Assembly: GCA_002497245.1 (NCBI GenBank)
Contig: DANB01000015.1
Span: 45,182-71,052, forward strand
Length of the DNA: 25,871 nucleotides
Origin: Euryarchaeota archaeon UBA439
GTDB taxonomy: Archaea; Thermoplasmatota; Poseidoniia; Poseidoniales; Thalassarchaeaceae
Direction of reading: 5' to 3'
Shown here in pieces: positions 14,379-22,307 of the stretch. The translations under genes were made by a program, and so were the position numbers. Every line of letters starts with the position of its first letter. The first letter of the stretch is position 1. Below the pieces are notes generated by a model, which saw only the letters and a program-made list of their open reading frames with translations, was not told the origin of the DNA and made no database searches.

Positions 14379-17165
14379 ATGGGAATAATAGAAAGATTTG
14401 GTAGAATCGCAGACGTTTATGTCAGCGAAAGAGACAATTTAGTCGAAGCCGATCAAGAAAGAAGAAGGCCACATATGGGTCACCCTTTTTGGCCATCTGA
14501 AGTACTTAGAGACACAATTATTTTTGCTTCTATGATTGCAACGCTAGCCTACTATTGTTGGTTAATCCCACCACCACTTCACAGCGCAGCGGACCCTTTT
14601 GCTCAAGCCGGTTTCGTTTTCCCTGACTGGTATGTATTATTTTCTTATGGATATTTGAGATGGGGAGAGTATCTGCCATCTTACACCATACCAGCAGGCC
14701 CTATTGGAGCATTTTTTGGTGCAGAATATATATTCTGGAATGCTGCATGGTGGGGTGCTGCAATTACTGGAATACCTGTAGGGATTCTCGCATTACCTCC
14801 ATTTTTACCGGGAAGAGAGAAAAGAGGCGTGGAAGACCCTTGGTTTGCAACAGCAGGTGCTGTATATCTTGCTCATGTTTGGTTTATTTCTGTATTTTCC
14901 ATTAATATATTCTTAGAGTTATATGCGAAAGATCTGAAGAATTATTGTTGGTCCGATTCACATAGTTACCTATTTTGTGGTAGACAAGAACCATGGACTG
15001 CCGAGATATTCAATGCAATACCTTGGATTCTAACCGGAATTTTCATTTTTGCAGTAATATATTTCGCAGTTAGAAAATTTGGTTTGAATGCATTAGGAGC
15101 TAGATTAACCCCTATAATTGGTAGACAAATTGCAGTAGGTTCGGCTGTGGCGGCATTCCTAATTTGTGTAGTGACATGGCCTATCTATGAAGATGGCTTT
15201 TGGGACTATGGGGGCCTTGGGGCAATGGATGACATTAGTGAACTTGACAAATTAAGAACTCAACCATTGGATACATTAATCCATGTAGAAAAAGGAAATG
15301 TTTGGGCAGAATGGTCAGATGAGTGCCTACCTTATGAGGATTCACAAGATATTGTAGTGTGGCAAACATTAACTCATGGTGAAGACTTGGCAGATTATTG
15401 CATACTTCCTGCGGTTCACTGGGTAGATTGGGGTATTTACCAACCTACTAAACAAGTAATTTTTGATTATTCAGGTGCTAATCAGCACTCTGCACCAGAA
15501 ACTGGTAGGAATGCCATATTTGGAGAAGAAACCTATACAGGAACTGAAGCTGGGGGAGAAGTTACTTTTACAGACACTCAAGTTTTCAATGTTGAAGATT
15601 TTGGAATAGAAAGTGTCCCAGCAGATATCGGATGTAACTTTAGAACTACTGTAAGAAATGCAGGTATACATTCTCAAACCCTTACTCTGACAGATTCTAA
15701 CAGTAACATATTATGGAGTACAGAAGGAGGAGATTGTTCTTCTGAAAGTATTTACATAGATTCAGGAGAATCTTACAATTTGCACTTTACATCTATTAGT
15801 AATGAAGTTAATTCATCAGTTAGTATGATTATGGATTATTCAGTGAATGTCTATCAACCACTTATGATAGGCGATGATGGAACTGCTGTTTTAAGATCAC
15901 AGACAACTTTAGATTCCACCGAATTAACAAAACTAATAGTAGATAATCCAACATATCATAAGAATCCAAAAAGTCTTGATGCGAAGTTGATTTATTCGAT
16001 GTTTATTCCTTGTTTAGGTGTCGGAGCAATGGTATTCCTGTTAATGAGGAGTATGGCCAGAGGATATGAATGGGAAATGAACAAATGTTATGGTTGTGAT
16101 TTGTGTGACGATGCGTGCCCTGTTAGATTATTTAATGCTGGAGATAAACTAAACATAATTTATAATTCTTGGAATAATGAAGATGATGGAGTCCCTCTAT
16201 ACTCTTGTCTTACCTGTACTGCCTGTACTAATGCTTGCCCACAACTTGTAGATTACGACTCCTATGTTGACATAAGAAGAAGTCTGATAGTCGGAGGACC
16301 TCCAGCAACAGAAATACCTCATACCTTGTTACAAGCAGTTCTGGCTGCAGAAGCGGAAGAAAGTGCTGATGAAGCTTTCATTAGTGTTGAAGAATATCCT
16401 ATTGATTCTAATGTGGGTTACTATCCTGGTTGTGTCGACTATATTGACCAAGAAATGATTTTCAGCCATGTCAATGAAGGAACAATGGATCTAGGAGATA
16501 CTACTACTGCTGCATTCACTCTGTTCGAGGACATGGGTTCGGAGGTGACCTACTTAGGTAGAGATTTCCTGAAATGTTGTGGTCACGACCAGAAATGGCA
16601 AGGTATGACAGAAGTCTTTGAAAAATTAAAATCGTACAATCAGAAAAAACTAGGAGAATCTGGAATTGATACTCTAGTTACATCTTGTGCAGAGTGCTTC
16701 AAGACTTTCGCAATTGACTATGAACTAGATGATATGAAAGTTATGCACACCACAGAATATCTAATTGAGAATGGTTTCGACATGAACCTACAAACGGAAG
16801 AAGACCTAACGGTAACATATCACGATCCATGCAGATTAGGAAGGCAAATGAACATCTATGAAGAACCAAGAGAATTGGTTAGAGCAGTAGAGGGTGTTGA
16901 TTTAGTCGAAATGGAACATAACAAAGAAGATGGTTTGTGTTGTGGAGTCTCAAGTATGATGTCTTGTAATGAGAATAGTAGAGCTCTGAGAATACAACGA
17001 TTCGACGAAGTAAAGGCTACTGGAGCAGACGTTATGTTGACATCCTGCCCTAAATGTGTAAGTCATTTCGAATGTTTGAAGTTTGAAGGTGATCCAAGGC
17101 ATGATTTTGAGATATTAGATGTGGTGTCATTCTTAGCAAGGCAAGTAAATGCCAAGAATCAGTGA
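14379..17165 (+). CDS. Fusion: cytochrome b subunit IV-like domain + extracytoplasmic domain + HdrD-like iron-sulfur/CCG module
   Basis: A 928-residue single frame. Residues 36-182 are the C-terminal cytochrome b half: LIPPPLHSAADP, the quinol-site motif PDWY (82-85; usually PEWY) and three membrane helices. Two more helices follow (about 212-232, 250-270). Residues 271-535 form a soluble, partly beta-rich domain placed outside, and a sixth helix (537-558) returns the chain to the cytoplasm. There, two ferredoxin-type cluster motifs CxxCxxCxxxCP start at Cys570 and Cys610, followed by two CCG domains with CCG at 733-735 and 854-856 and CxxC at 770/773 and 890/893. The last part is the HdrD/GlpC/LldE pattern. 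Positive-inside charges agree with this topology. The start follows AGGAGATTTTTTGA. It probably links cytoplasmic electron carriers to the quinone site; the direction is unknown. Confidence 0.88.
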   Translation: MGIIERFGRIADVYVSERDNLVEADQERRRPHMGHPFWPSEVLRDTIIFASMIATLAYYCWLIPPPLHSAADPFAQAGFVFPDWYVLFSYGYLRWGEYLPSYTIPAGPIGAFFGAEYIFWNAAWWGAAITGIPVGILALPPFLPGREKRGVEDPWFATAGAVYLAHVWFISVFSINIFLELYAKDLKNYCWSDSHSYLFCGRQEPWTAEIFNAIPWILTGIFIFAVIYFAVRKFGLNALGARLTPIIGRQIAVGSAVAAFLICVVTWPIYEDGFWDYGGLGAMDDISELDKLRTQPLDTLIHVEKGNVWAEWSDECLPYEDSQDIVVWQTLTHGEDLADYCILPAVHWVDWGIYQPTKQVIFDYSGANQHSAPETGRNAIFGEETYTGTEAGGEVTFTDTQVFNVEDFGIESVPADIGCNFRTTVRNAGIHSQTLTLTDSNSNILWSTEGGDCSSESIYIDSGESYNLHFTSISNEVNSSVSMIMDYSVNVYQPLMIGDDGTAVLRSQTTLDSTELTKLIVDNPTYHKNPKSLDAKLIYSMFIPCLGVGAMVFLLMRSMARGYEWEMNKCYGCDLCDDACPVRLFNAGDKLNIIYNSWNNEDDGVPLYSCLTCTACTNACPQLVDYDSYVDIRRSLIVGGPPATEIPHTLLQAVLAAEAEESADEAFISVEEYPIDSNVGYYPGCVDYIDQEMIFSHVNEGTMDLGDTTTAAFTLFEDMGSEVTYLGRDFLKCCGHDQKWQGMTEVFEKLKSYNQKKLGESGIDTLVTSCAECFKTFAIDYELDDMKVMHTTEYLIENGFDMNLQTEEDLTVTYHDPCRLGRQMNIYEEPRELVRAVEGVDLVEMEHNKEDGLCCGVSSMMSCNENSRALRIQRFDEVKATGADVMLTSCPKCVSHFECLKFEGDPRHDFEILDVVSFLARQVNAKNQ

Positions 17166-17483
17166 TCAAAAAAATGCGAAGTATGCAGAAATTGATGCTA
17201 GTATCAAATTTATTATTACTCCAATAAAGGTTGCTTTAGCCATTCTAGGGTTTTCATAACCTAAAGCAATTAACCAGAGAAAGAAACCAACTAATACTCC
17301 GCAAGGAAATGATATCCAAGCAATTTTAAGAGAAAGAGAAAGATACATTACCAACCAAATTGAAGATGGAAGAAAAATACCAATCAGCACCATAGAATCT
17401 TTCCACCATTTTTCAGCACTGGTTGAATCATTCATACTACTGCGGAGAATAACCTCAGAAATTAATCTGACTAAAGAAAACAT
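17166..17483 (-). CDS. Small three-helix membrane protein
   Basis: A 105-residue hydrophobic protein that I do not recognise. After a short polar part (MNDSTSAEKWWKDS) come helices SMVLIGIFLPSSIWLVMYL, IAWISFPCGVLVGFFLWLIA and, after ENPRMAKA, a third helix TFIGVIINLILASISAYFAFF. It is the only minus-strand gene inside the respiratory cluster and its stop abuts that of the fusion gene. The open frame reaches back to 17561, but that start would overlap the ferredoxin gene on the other strand, so the ATG at 17483 or the one at 17435 is more likely. No cofactor ligands are seen. Confidence 0.5.
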   Translation of the reverse strand: MFSLVRLISEVILRSSMNDSTSAEKWWKDSMVLIGIFLPSSIWLVMYLSLSLKIAWISFPCGVLVGFFLWLIALGYENPRMAKATFIGVIINLILASISAYFAFF

Positions 17484-17516
17484 AGTATTGAGTAGAATGA
17501 TGCTCTCGCGTAGTCC

Positions 17517-17849
17517 ATGACGGGCGCATCTGATGTAGCGGAACGTCGTAAAAAACAGCAAACTAAGATACGAATAATGCTGAATTCGTTAAAGGCTGGA
17601 GAAATAGCATCGATGAAAGGTGGAGAAGATACCGTAGCTTGGGTAAAGGAAGAGTTATGCATAGGTTGTGATCAATGCACAATAGTTTGTGATGACGATG
17701 CAATAGAACTCTATGACAAACCTTTAGCAAGTCCAATAATGAATGTTTCAGTTAATAGAAAAGCAAGGATTCTTAGAGATCCATGTACAGGTTGTAAACT
17801 CTGTGTACTATCTTGCCCCACTGATGCAATAATAATGATAGATAGGTGA
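17517..17849 (+). CDS. 2[4Fe-4S] ferredoxin-like protein
   Basis: A 110-residue soluble protein with two complete [4Fe-4S] motifs: CIGCDQCTIVC followed by DDDA, and CTGCKLCVLSCP followed by TDA. The first motif lacks the usual Pro after the fourth Cys (CDDDA), which may shift the potential of that cluster. The N-terminus (about 45 residues, basic, with RRKKQQTK and KGGEDTVAWVKEE) is longer than in plain ferredoxins and could be a docking part. It lies after the HdrD-like fusion on the same strand and overlaps the following membrane-protein start region. It is a natural candidate for electron exchange with the fusion's cytoplasmic iron-sulfur domain; that link is inference from position. Confidence 0.85.
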   Translation: MTGASDVAERRKKQQTKIRIMLNSLKAGEIASMKGGEDTVAWVKEELCIGCDQCTIVCDDDAIELYDKPLASPIMNVSVNRKARILRDPCTGCKLCVLSCPTDAIIMIDR

Positions 17850-17854
17850 GCAAA

Positions 17855-18145
17855 ATGGCGAAAGATGATCCGATAAGATTTGGAGCTGAGTTTGGACCAA
17901 AAAGAACTGGGACAAGTACCGGGGTCTCATTATCTACATTCAAGACATTGGTCTGGGTATCAAATTTAGGTGGTTTGTTATTAGTAGTAATTGGATTAGA
18001 ATTAATGATGATTCAATCAAGATTCTACATGGCTCTTGGGTGCATCGTAGCAGGCGTTATTGTAGCAATGTTTCCATCGAATTATGAAATTGTCGGGATG
18101 GAAGGAATTGAAATAGAATCAGGAGAGGAAAAAAAGCAAAATTAG
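17855..18145 (+). CDS. Small two-helix membrane protein next to the ferredoxin
   Basis: A 96-residue protein with a polar N-terminus (about 26 residues), two membrane helices (about 32-52, VWVSNLGGLLLVVIGLELMM, and 57-76, FYMALGCIVAGVIVAMF) and an acidic then Lys-rich tail. I do not recognise a family. The ATG at 17855 is chosen over the in-frame GTG at 17846 because AGGTGA (17844-17849) lies five bases before it and also contains the ferredoxin stop, implying coupled translation. It could dock the ferredoxin at the membrane or be a minor subunit of the cytochrome complex. It ends 12 bases from the convergent asnB gene. Confidence 0.6.
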   Translation: MAKDDPIRFGAEFGPKRTGTSTGVSLSTFKTLVWVSNLGGLLLVVIGLELMMIQSRFYMALGCIVAGVIVAMFPSNYEIVGMEGIEIESGEEKKQN

Positions 18146-18157
18146 AAATGCTATTTA

Positions 18158-20023
18158 TCATAGATTATTCCAATCACTGACATCATAAATCAAATCCATT
18201 ACTGAACCTTTCCGAATGCCATTTTGATTGTCAGTAAGATGCATAGCATGAAACAATCTCATCCCAATGGCCATATCAGGTTGTCTCTTCAGCATTGGAG
18301 ATAATTGCCCATAATCTCCCGACCAGTCTTGAGCATGAGGTGTTAATTCAGATAGTAAATTACTCATAATATTAGGAGTTGTAGCAGTCCCAGCAGGCAT
18401 CTTTGGCCTCTTGACAATTTCTTTAGGTAGGTCGGTCAAATTCGCAGCAAATCTCAGAGCTAATTTTTCATCGACGTTACTGATTTTCCAATCAACAGGA
18501 ATTTTATGAGATAGCATTCTATGTTCACTGGATAAGAAAGGAATTCTAGCTTCTACCCCGAAAGCCATACTGTGCCTATCCCCTAATCTAAGTTGGAAAT
18601 TTGTCAATTGCCCTCTATCAAGTTCAAATTGTAAGGCATTATTGATGCTTGTAAAATTCTTTTGAGCCGAAAAATTGCTATTAATCCATGGTTGACCTAA
18701 ACCCATAAACTCTTTTCCGATTGAGATTCCTCCGAAATCATTTAATCTATCATCTATTAATTTAGAATGCTTCTTTAGTTCCTTATATCTTGAATAACCT
18801 GCATGCAATTCATCAGCACCTTGACCACAAATACCAACTTTGACTTTTTTCGACATTTCTTCAAATAATGGTTGCCAGAATAATACAGAGATGTCTAAAT
18901 CTTCACCGCTCCAAATGAAATTTGGAAGTGTGAGCCAAAACTTTTCAGGATCGATGATTTTTTTGTGATGATTTAAGTCATAATGTTCTGCAACCTGAAC
19001 TGCTGCCTTCATATCAGGATTATTCTCGTCACCAGCGACAGTCCAAACATCAGGGGGTTGAACACCCTTAGAATCCGAAACTTGCTTAGATAAAGCTGCA
19101 ACAAGGCTAGAATCTAAACCTCCAGACAATACAACACCTACAGGTACATCAGACATCAATCTTGATTCAACACCATTATACAAGGATTTTAACAGAATTT
19201 CTGCATCAGAATTAGGATTCCAATATTTATCAGGAGAAATTTTCTCATGGTTATATCTAGTAATTCCAGTCAATACTGCTTTTCCTTCTTTATCAACTGA
19301 CCAAGTTTCAATTGTGCCCTGAGCTACAGATGCCACATTAGAGAATAAGGTGGTATAATCTAATGGGTATTCAAACGCTAACCTCACAGCTAATGCATTA
19401 ATGTCAGGCTTGGCCTGGAAATCTGGATTTGCATAAAATGACTTGATCTCAGAACCAAACAAAAGTGTACCATCGGGCAATAATGTTCTGAAAAGAGGTT
19501 TCACACCCATTGGATCTCTACAAAGAATTAATTCTCTAATTTGTGGGACCCATAGTGCAAAACCCCAAACCCCATCTAATCGAGAAACCCATAACTTATG
19601 TTTCTCCGCATTATTTCCAGGTTTATCTGCATCTTTAGTCTTGAACAAAGAGCCTACCTTTTTACCTATGGGGGCTTGATAAGATTTTTTATTATCAAAA
19701 GCGTACTTACGATGAAGTGCGAGGATAGATTCACTATCTCCAGAAGTGAGCCAAGGATAATTTGGTATCTCGGATTTAATTTTTTGAAAGTTATATATCT
19801 CGCCATTCTGGACTAAAACACATTTATGCTCAGATTCTATAGGTTGTTTTGAACCATTAACATCAACTATTGCAAGTCTTGACTGAGCGAGGCAAACACT
19901 ACCCACCACTATATCTGATTCAAAACTACCAGAACCATCCGGTCCTCGATGCGATAAATTATTCGACATTGTTCTAAGAACAGCAGAATTACCATTACCT
20001 AGAATACCAGTAATACCGCACAT
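18158..20023 (-). CDS. asnB: Asparagine synthase (glutamine-hydrolysing)
   Basis: A 621-residue class-II glutamine amidotransferase that makes asparagine from aspartate, glutamine and ATP. The start MCGITGILG places the catalytic Cys at position 2 after Met removal; SHRGPDGSG and LAQSRLAIVD complete the glutaminase half. The synthetase half has the ATP-pyrophosphate loop LSGGLDSSL (Ser300), ICGQGADELHAGYSRY, and RLGDRHSMAFGVEARIPFLS. Length is that of the family (590-640). A segment around residues 112-137 (YQAPIGKKVGSLFKTKDADK) looks like a small insertion in the glutaminase domain. It is convergent with the respiratory cluster and has its own likely promoter. A role in making asparagine for protein synthesis is the default; a sugar- or cofactor-amidating role is less likely. 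Confidence 0.95.
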   Translation of the reverse strand: MCGITGILGNGNSAVLRTMSNNLSHRGPDGSGSFESDIVVGSVCLAQSRLAIVDVNGSKQPIESEHKCVLVQNGEIYNFQKIKSEIPNYPWLTSGDSESILALHRKYAFDNKKSYQAPIGKKVGSLFKTKDADKPGNNAEKHKLWVSRLDGVWGFALWVPQIRELILCRDPMGVKPLFRTLLPDGTLLFGSEIKSFYANPDFQAKPDINALAVRLAFEYPLDYTTLFSNVASVAQGTIETWSVDKEGKAVLTGITRYNHEKISPDKYWNPNSDAEILLKSLYNGVESRLMSDVPVGVVLSGGLDSSLVAALSKQVSDSKGVQPPDVWTVAGDENNPDMKAAVQVAEHYDLNHHKKIIDPEKFWLTLPNFIWSGEDLDISVLFWQPLFEEMSKKVKVGICGQGADELHAGYSRYKELKKHSKLIDDRLNDFGGISIGKEFMGLGQPWINSNFSAQKNFTSINNALQFELDRGQLTNFQLRLGDRHSMAFGVEARIPFLSSEHRMLSHKIPVDWKISNVDEKLALRFAANLTDLPKEIVKRPKMPAGTATTPNIMSNLLSELTPHAQDWSGDYGQLSPMLKRQPDMAIGMRLFHAMHLTDNQNGIRKGSVMDLIYDVSDWNNL

Positions 20024-20043
20024 ATTATATCGTAAAATAACAG

Positions 20044-20053
20044 GTATTTAATT
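20044..20053 (-). promoter_or_regulatory. Candidate TATA box of asnB (leaderless transcript likely)
   Basis: On the minus strand AATTAAATAC is centred about 25 bases before the asnB ATG, the usual distance from box A to the transcription start. No purine-rich ribosome-binding motif lies in between (TTACGATATAATATG). The simplest reading is a leaderless mRNA, in contrast to the plus-strand genes of this window that carry GGTGA-type sites. Confidence 0.45.
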
Positions 20054-20070
20054 CAGCGTTTAATGCCGAA

Positions 20071-20187
20071 TCAAAAGTATTTCACGTATATTGCTAGAGA
20101 TGCTAAAGACGCAATTACCCAAATCATAACATATGTATTTTGAGAGAGAGTTGATTCCATAATCTCATTTTCTTCACTATCGCCCAT
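20071..20187 (-). CDS. Possible 38-residue single-helix membrane protein
   Basis: A short frame in the gap between asnB and the kinase-like gene. The translation has an acidic start (MGDSEENEIMESTLSQN), then a hydrophobic segment YVMIWVIASLASLAIYVKYF that ends at the stop. Negative outside/positive end charges suit a single membrane helix. No convincing ribosome-binding site is seen before the ATG. It lies 53 bases downstream of the kinase-like gene on the same strand. Without it the gap would be over 200 bases of unexplained sequence. No family recognised. Confidence 0.4.
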   Translation of the reverse strand: MGDSEENEIMESTLSQNTYVMIWVIASLASLAIYVKYF

Positions 20188-20240
20188 ATTATCATGCCTT
20201 CGAAAGGTAAGAAGAATGTAAACATGACGCAAATGAATAT

Positions 20241-20888
20241 TCAAAGAAACGGCTCTATGACCAACAAAACAGTTAACGGAAGAAGAATCATTGTAGCATT
20301 ATCATCAATCCACTTTACAGTGGGCAACTCGCCAAGTACTGTCATCGGAGCTAAAATAATTGAGGCAATTAAAGGCGTCCCTAAGAAGTAAGTACTAGAT
20401 AACCAAATAATATAAGAAGTTACTAAACCACCAATTATTGCAGCCTTTAAGCCTTTTTTTGAACGCTTGATTTCACCCATTATAGGGTCGACAAAAGTCA
20501 AGCCCCAGATTAATGGGGCTGCATAGATACCTGATTCCATACCATCAAAGTTTTTTGATTCGGGAGAAACAATCAATGCCAAACAAACAGCAAATGCACC
20601 CCATGCAAGTGCGGAGATTTGCTTTGCTTCGTATTCTCTCTGCCCGATAATGACGATTCCGAAATATAACCTTAATAATTCCAAAACAATCAGTAAAAGT
20701 AGACAAAACGTGACAAACTCATTAGGCTCCATAGAAAAGAAGCCGGAAAGTTGAGAACCTTTTGTATAATATAAAATTGGAATTAAGCACATTATAACGT
20801 GAGTAAATCTTCTAAAAATATGCCCCCCCATACCTCCAATAGAATGTTTTGCATGGTCTATATCTAATGGGATTGCCTCGCTGCTCAA
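20241..20888 (-). CDS. Polyprenol/dolichol/phytol kinase-like membrane protein
   Basis: A 215-residue polytopic membrane protein with about six helices. Two features recall the CTP-dependent dolichol/phytol kinase family (Sec59, VTE5, DGK1): an N-terminal R-[KR]-x-x-H pattern (RRFTH, Arg26-His30) leading into the first helix, and a C-terminal LGELPTVKWIDDNATMILLP (residues 185-204), which fits the family's E-x-L-P...D-N-x-x-[IL]-P-L ending. LELLRLYF in the second helix also fits. It is close in size to archaeal members (180-230). A role in phosphorylating or recycling isoprenoid alcohols for membrane lipids or N-glycan carriers would follow. It is located 21 bases downstream of meaB on the same strand. 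The assignment is from recalled patterns, so alternatives such as a CDP-alcohol cytidylyltransferase remain possible. Confidence 0.55.
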   Translation of the reverse strand: MSSEAIPLDIDHAKHSIGGMGGHIFRRFTHVIMCLIPILYYTKGSQLSGFFSMEPNEFVTFCLLLLIVLELLRLYFGIVIIGQREYEAKQISALAWGAFAVCLALIVSPESKNFDGMESGIYAAPLIWGLTFVDPIMGEIKRSKKGLKAAIIGGLVTSYIIWLSSTYFLGTPLIASIILAPMTVLGELPTVKWIDDNATMILLPLTVLLVIEPFL

Positions 20889-20909
20889 TTACTCACTTCC
20901 CAAAAAATC

Positions 20910-21776
20910 TCAAATATTCTCCAAAGCCTCGTCTAGGTTTATAGCCCCTGACTGCAAGTCTAATAATATTTCATCTAAAGAAGGATTTGATAATAACTTA
21001 TGATCCCAAGCTGAAATTAGTCTTTCCTTTATTCTCAGAATATTTCTTTCCTTGTTAACTCTGAGATTGTCTAATTCTTCTATTAATTCAGTAATGCCGT
21101 CATTATTGATAGACGAGGTCTGCATAACAACGGTATCATTATTCTTATTTGAATATTCAAGTGATTTCCTAATTGAATTGGTAGCATTATCGGCATTAGG
21201 TAAATCTGATTTGTTAATGACAATAGCATCAGCTAATTCAATGATACCTGCTTTTTCTGCTTGAATTATATCTCCTCGGTCTGGGCCATCGACTAACATT
21301 ATCCTATTTGCAAAAGCGACTATTCTTATTTCTGATTGACCACTTCCAACTGTTTCAATTATGATTTTTGTCCATCCGCAATAAGATAGTAAGTCAATCA
21401 TAGAATCCAAAAAAGGCATTAATCCACCAGGGTGATTTCTTGTAGCTAAACTACGTATAAATACAGATTCCCCATTATCTGCAGATGCCATTCTCATTCT
21501 ATCTCCTAGCAATGCCCCACCACTTTTGGGAGATGATGGATCTATTGCCAGAACAGCAATCTTTTCACCTCTCCTAACCCATTCTTCTATCATGACTCCT
21601 ATCAAGGTAGATTTACCTACCCCAGGAGGCCCTGTAACTCCTAAAACCCATGATTTGGATTCTTCAATATTTAATTTTTCACCGGATTCGATTAATGTCA
21701 ATAATCTTGCAAGTTCTCTCCTATTTCCTTGCTTAGCGAGAGAAATATTCTTTTCGAAACTCAAGACCATCTCCAT
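20910..21776 (-). CDS. meaB: Methylmalonyl-CoA mutase-associated GTPase (MeaB/ArgK family)
   Basis: A 288-residue P-loop G3E GTPase that protects and reloads the B12 cofactor of methylmalonyl-CoA mutase. Walker A is GPPGVGKST (49-57); DPSSPKSGGALLGDRMRM, FIRSLATRNHPGGL and ETVGSGQSE are family blocks, and NKSD (188-191) gives guanine specificity. It is shorter than typical MeaB (about 320-330), with little of the N- and C-terminal dimerisation arms. The G3-like stretch reads LVDGPDRGDIIQ, where others have PGLGDDIQ. The start overlaps the end of the B12-binding subunit by 16 bases and has GGAGG nine bases upstream, so the pair is coupled. The neighbourhood (mutase subunit, carboxyltransferase, biotin carrier) fits the propionyl-CoA route. 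Confidence 0.93.
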   Translation of the reverse strand: MEMVLSFEKNISLAKQGNRRELARLLTLIESGEKLNIEESKSWVLGVTGPPGVGKSTLIGVMIEEWVRRGEKIAVLAIDPSSPKSGGALLGDRMRMASADNGESVFIRSLATRNHPGGLMPFLDSMIDLLSYCGWTKIIIETVGSGQSEIRIVAFANRIMLVDGPDRGDIIQAEKAGIIELADAIVINKSDLPNADNATNSIRKSLEYSNKNNDTVVMQTSSINNDGITELIEELDNLRVNKERNILRIKERLISAWDHKLLSNPSLDEILLDLQSGAINLDEALENI

Positions 21777-22204
21777 CCTGTTTTTCCTCCGACACCTACA
21801 TCGAGATCATTGTCTTTACGTTCGGAAATAGTTTCTAAAAAATCAATAATTGAACTTGTTTTTGTACCTGGACCAAATATCGCTCTGACACCTAATGAAT
21901 ACAAATATTCTCTATCAGATTCAGGTATAATTCCTCCTGCAAAAACAATTACATCCTCCATGTCATTGGAGATTAATTCTTCACACACCTTCGGAATTAG
22001 TACATTATGGGCACCGGACAATGTCGAAAGCCCTACTGCAACTGCGTCTTCATCCATAACGACACGAACAATTTCCGACGGTTTTCTCCTTAAACCCGTG
22101 TAAATTACTTCATGACCTGCGTCTCTTAGGGCTCTTGCAATAACCTTTGCACCCCTATCATGGCCGTCAAGACCCGGCTTAGCGATTACAATTCGCATGC
22201 TCAT
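21761..22204 (-). CDS. Methylmalonyl-CoA mutase, small (cobalamin-binding) subunit
   Basis: A 147-residue B12-binding domain. The cobalamin signature DGHDRG (residues 13-18) gives His15 as the lower axial ligand; GLSTLSGAH and VFAGGIIPESD are the other nucleotide-loop blocks (S/T-x-L and G-G). The core is the length of the family's free-standing subunit of split mutases (130-145) plus a short tail (VGVGGKTGWRWS). The open frame extends 30 residues further upstream, but the family begins at MRIVIAKPG, and the ATG at 22204 (or 22198) lies about 40 bases after a good TATA box. The large catalytic subunit is not in the window. It rearranges methylmalonyl-CoA to succinyl-CoA with that subunit. Confidence 0.93.
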   Translation of the reverse strand: MSMRIVIAKPGLDGHDRGAKVIARALRDAGHEVIYTGLRRKPSEIVRVVMDEDAVAVGLSTLSGAHNVLIPKVCEELISNDMEDVIVFAGGIIPESDREYLYSLGVRAIFGPGTKTSSIIDFLETISERKDNDLDVGVGGKTGWRWS

Positions 22205-22228
22205 AACAAAGTTAGGGGAGGGGTCAAA

Positions 22229-22252
22229 CGATTTCAAACAATCGATTTTTAA
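22229..22252. promoter_or_regulatory. Divergent promoter region with TATA box and 16-base dyad
   Basis: Between the mutase subunit (minus) and the carboxyltransferase (plus) lies CGATTTCAAACAATCG (22229-22244), a dyad with arms CGATT/AATCG. It directly abuts a TATA-like ATTTTTAA (22245-22252; TTAAAAAT on minus). For the minus gene the dyad would sit between TATA box and start site, where a repressor would block polymerase. A TATA for the plus gene could be the same element. Regulation by propionyl-CoA metabolites or B12 is only a guess. Confidence 0.35.
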
Positions 22253-22307
22253 GAGTTTGACGAAGAGTAATGCTAATTGGCTGAGTCTCGCCATTCAATA
22301 ACATCAT

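Noticed and set aside
14379..17165. Assembly chimera or frameshift joining two genes
   Set aside because: The frame is open throughout, base use does not change at the joins, membrane topology is consistent across the fusion, and the flanking cluster genes are close; raw reads are still the decisive test.
17484..17561. Longer start for the small three-helix membrane protein
   Set aside because: It would overlap the ferredoxin gene on the opposite strand by 45 bases; a downstream ATG avoids this.
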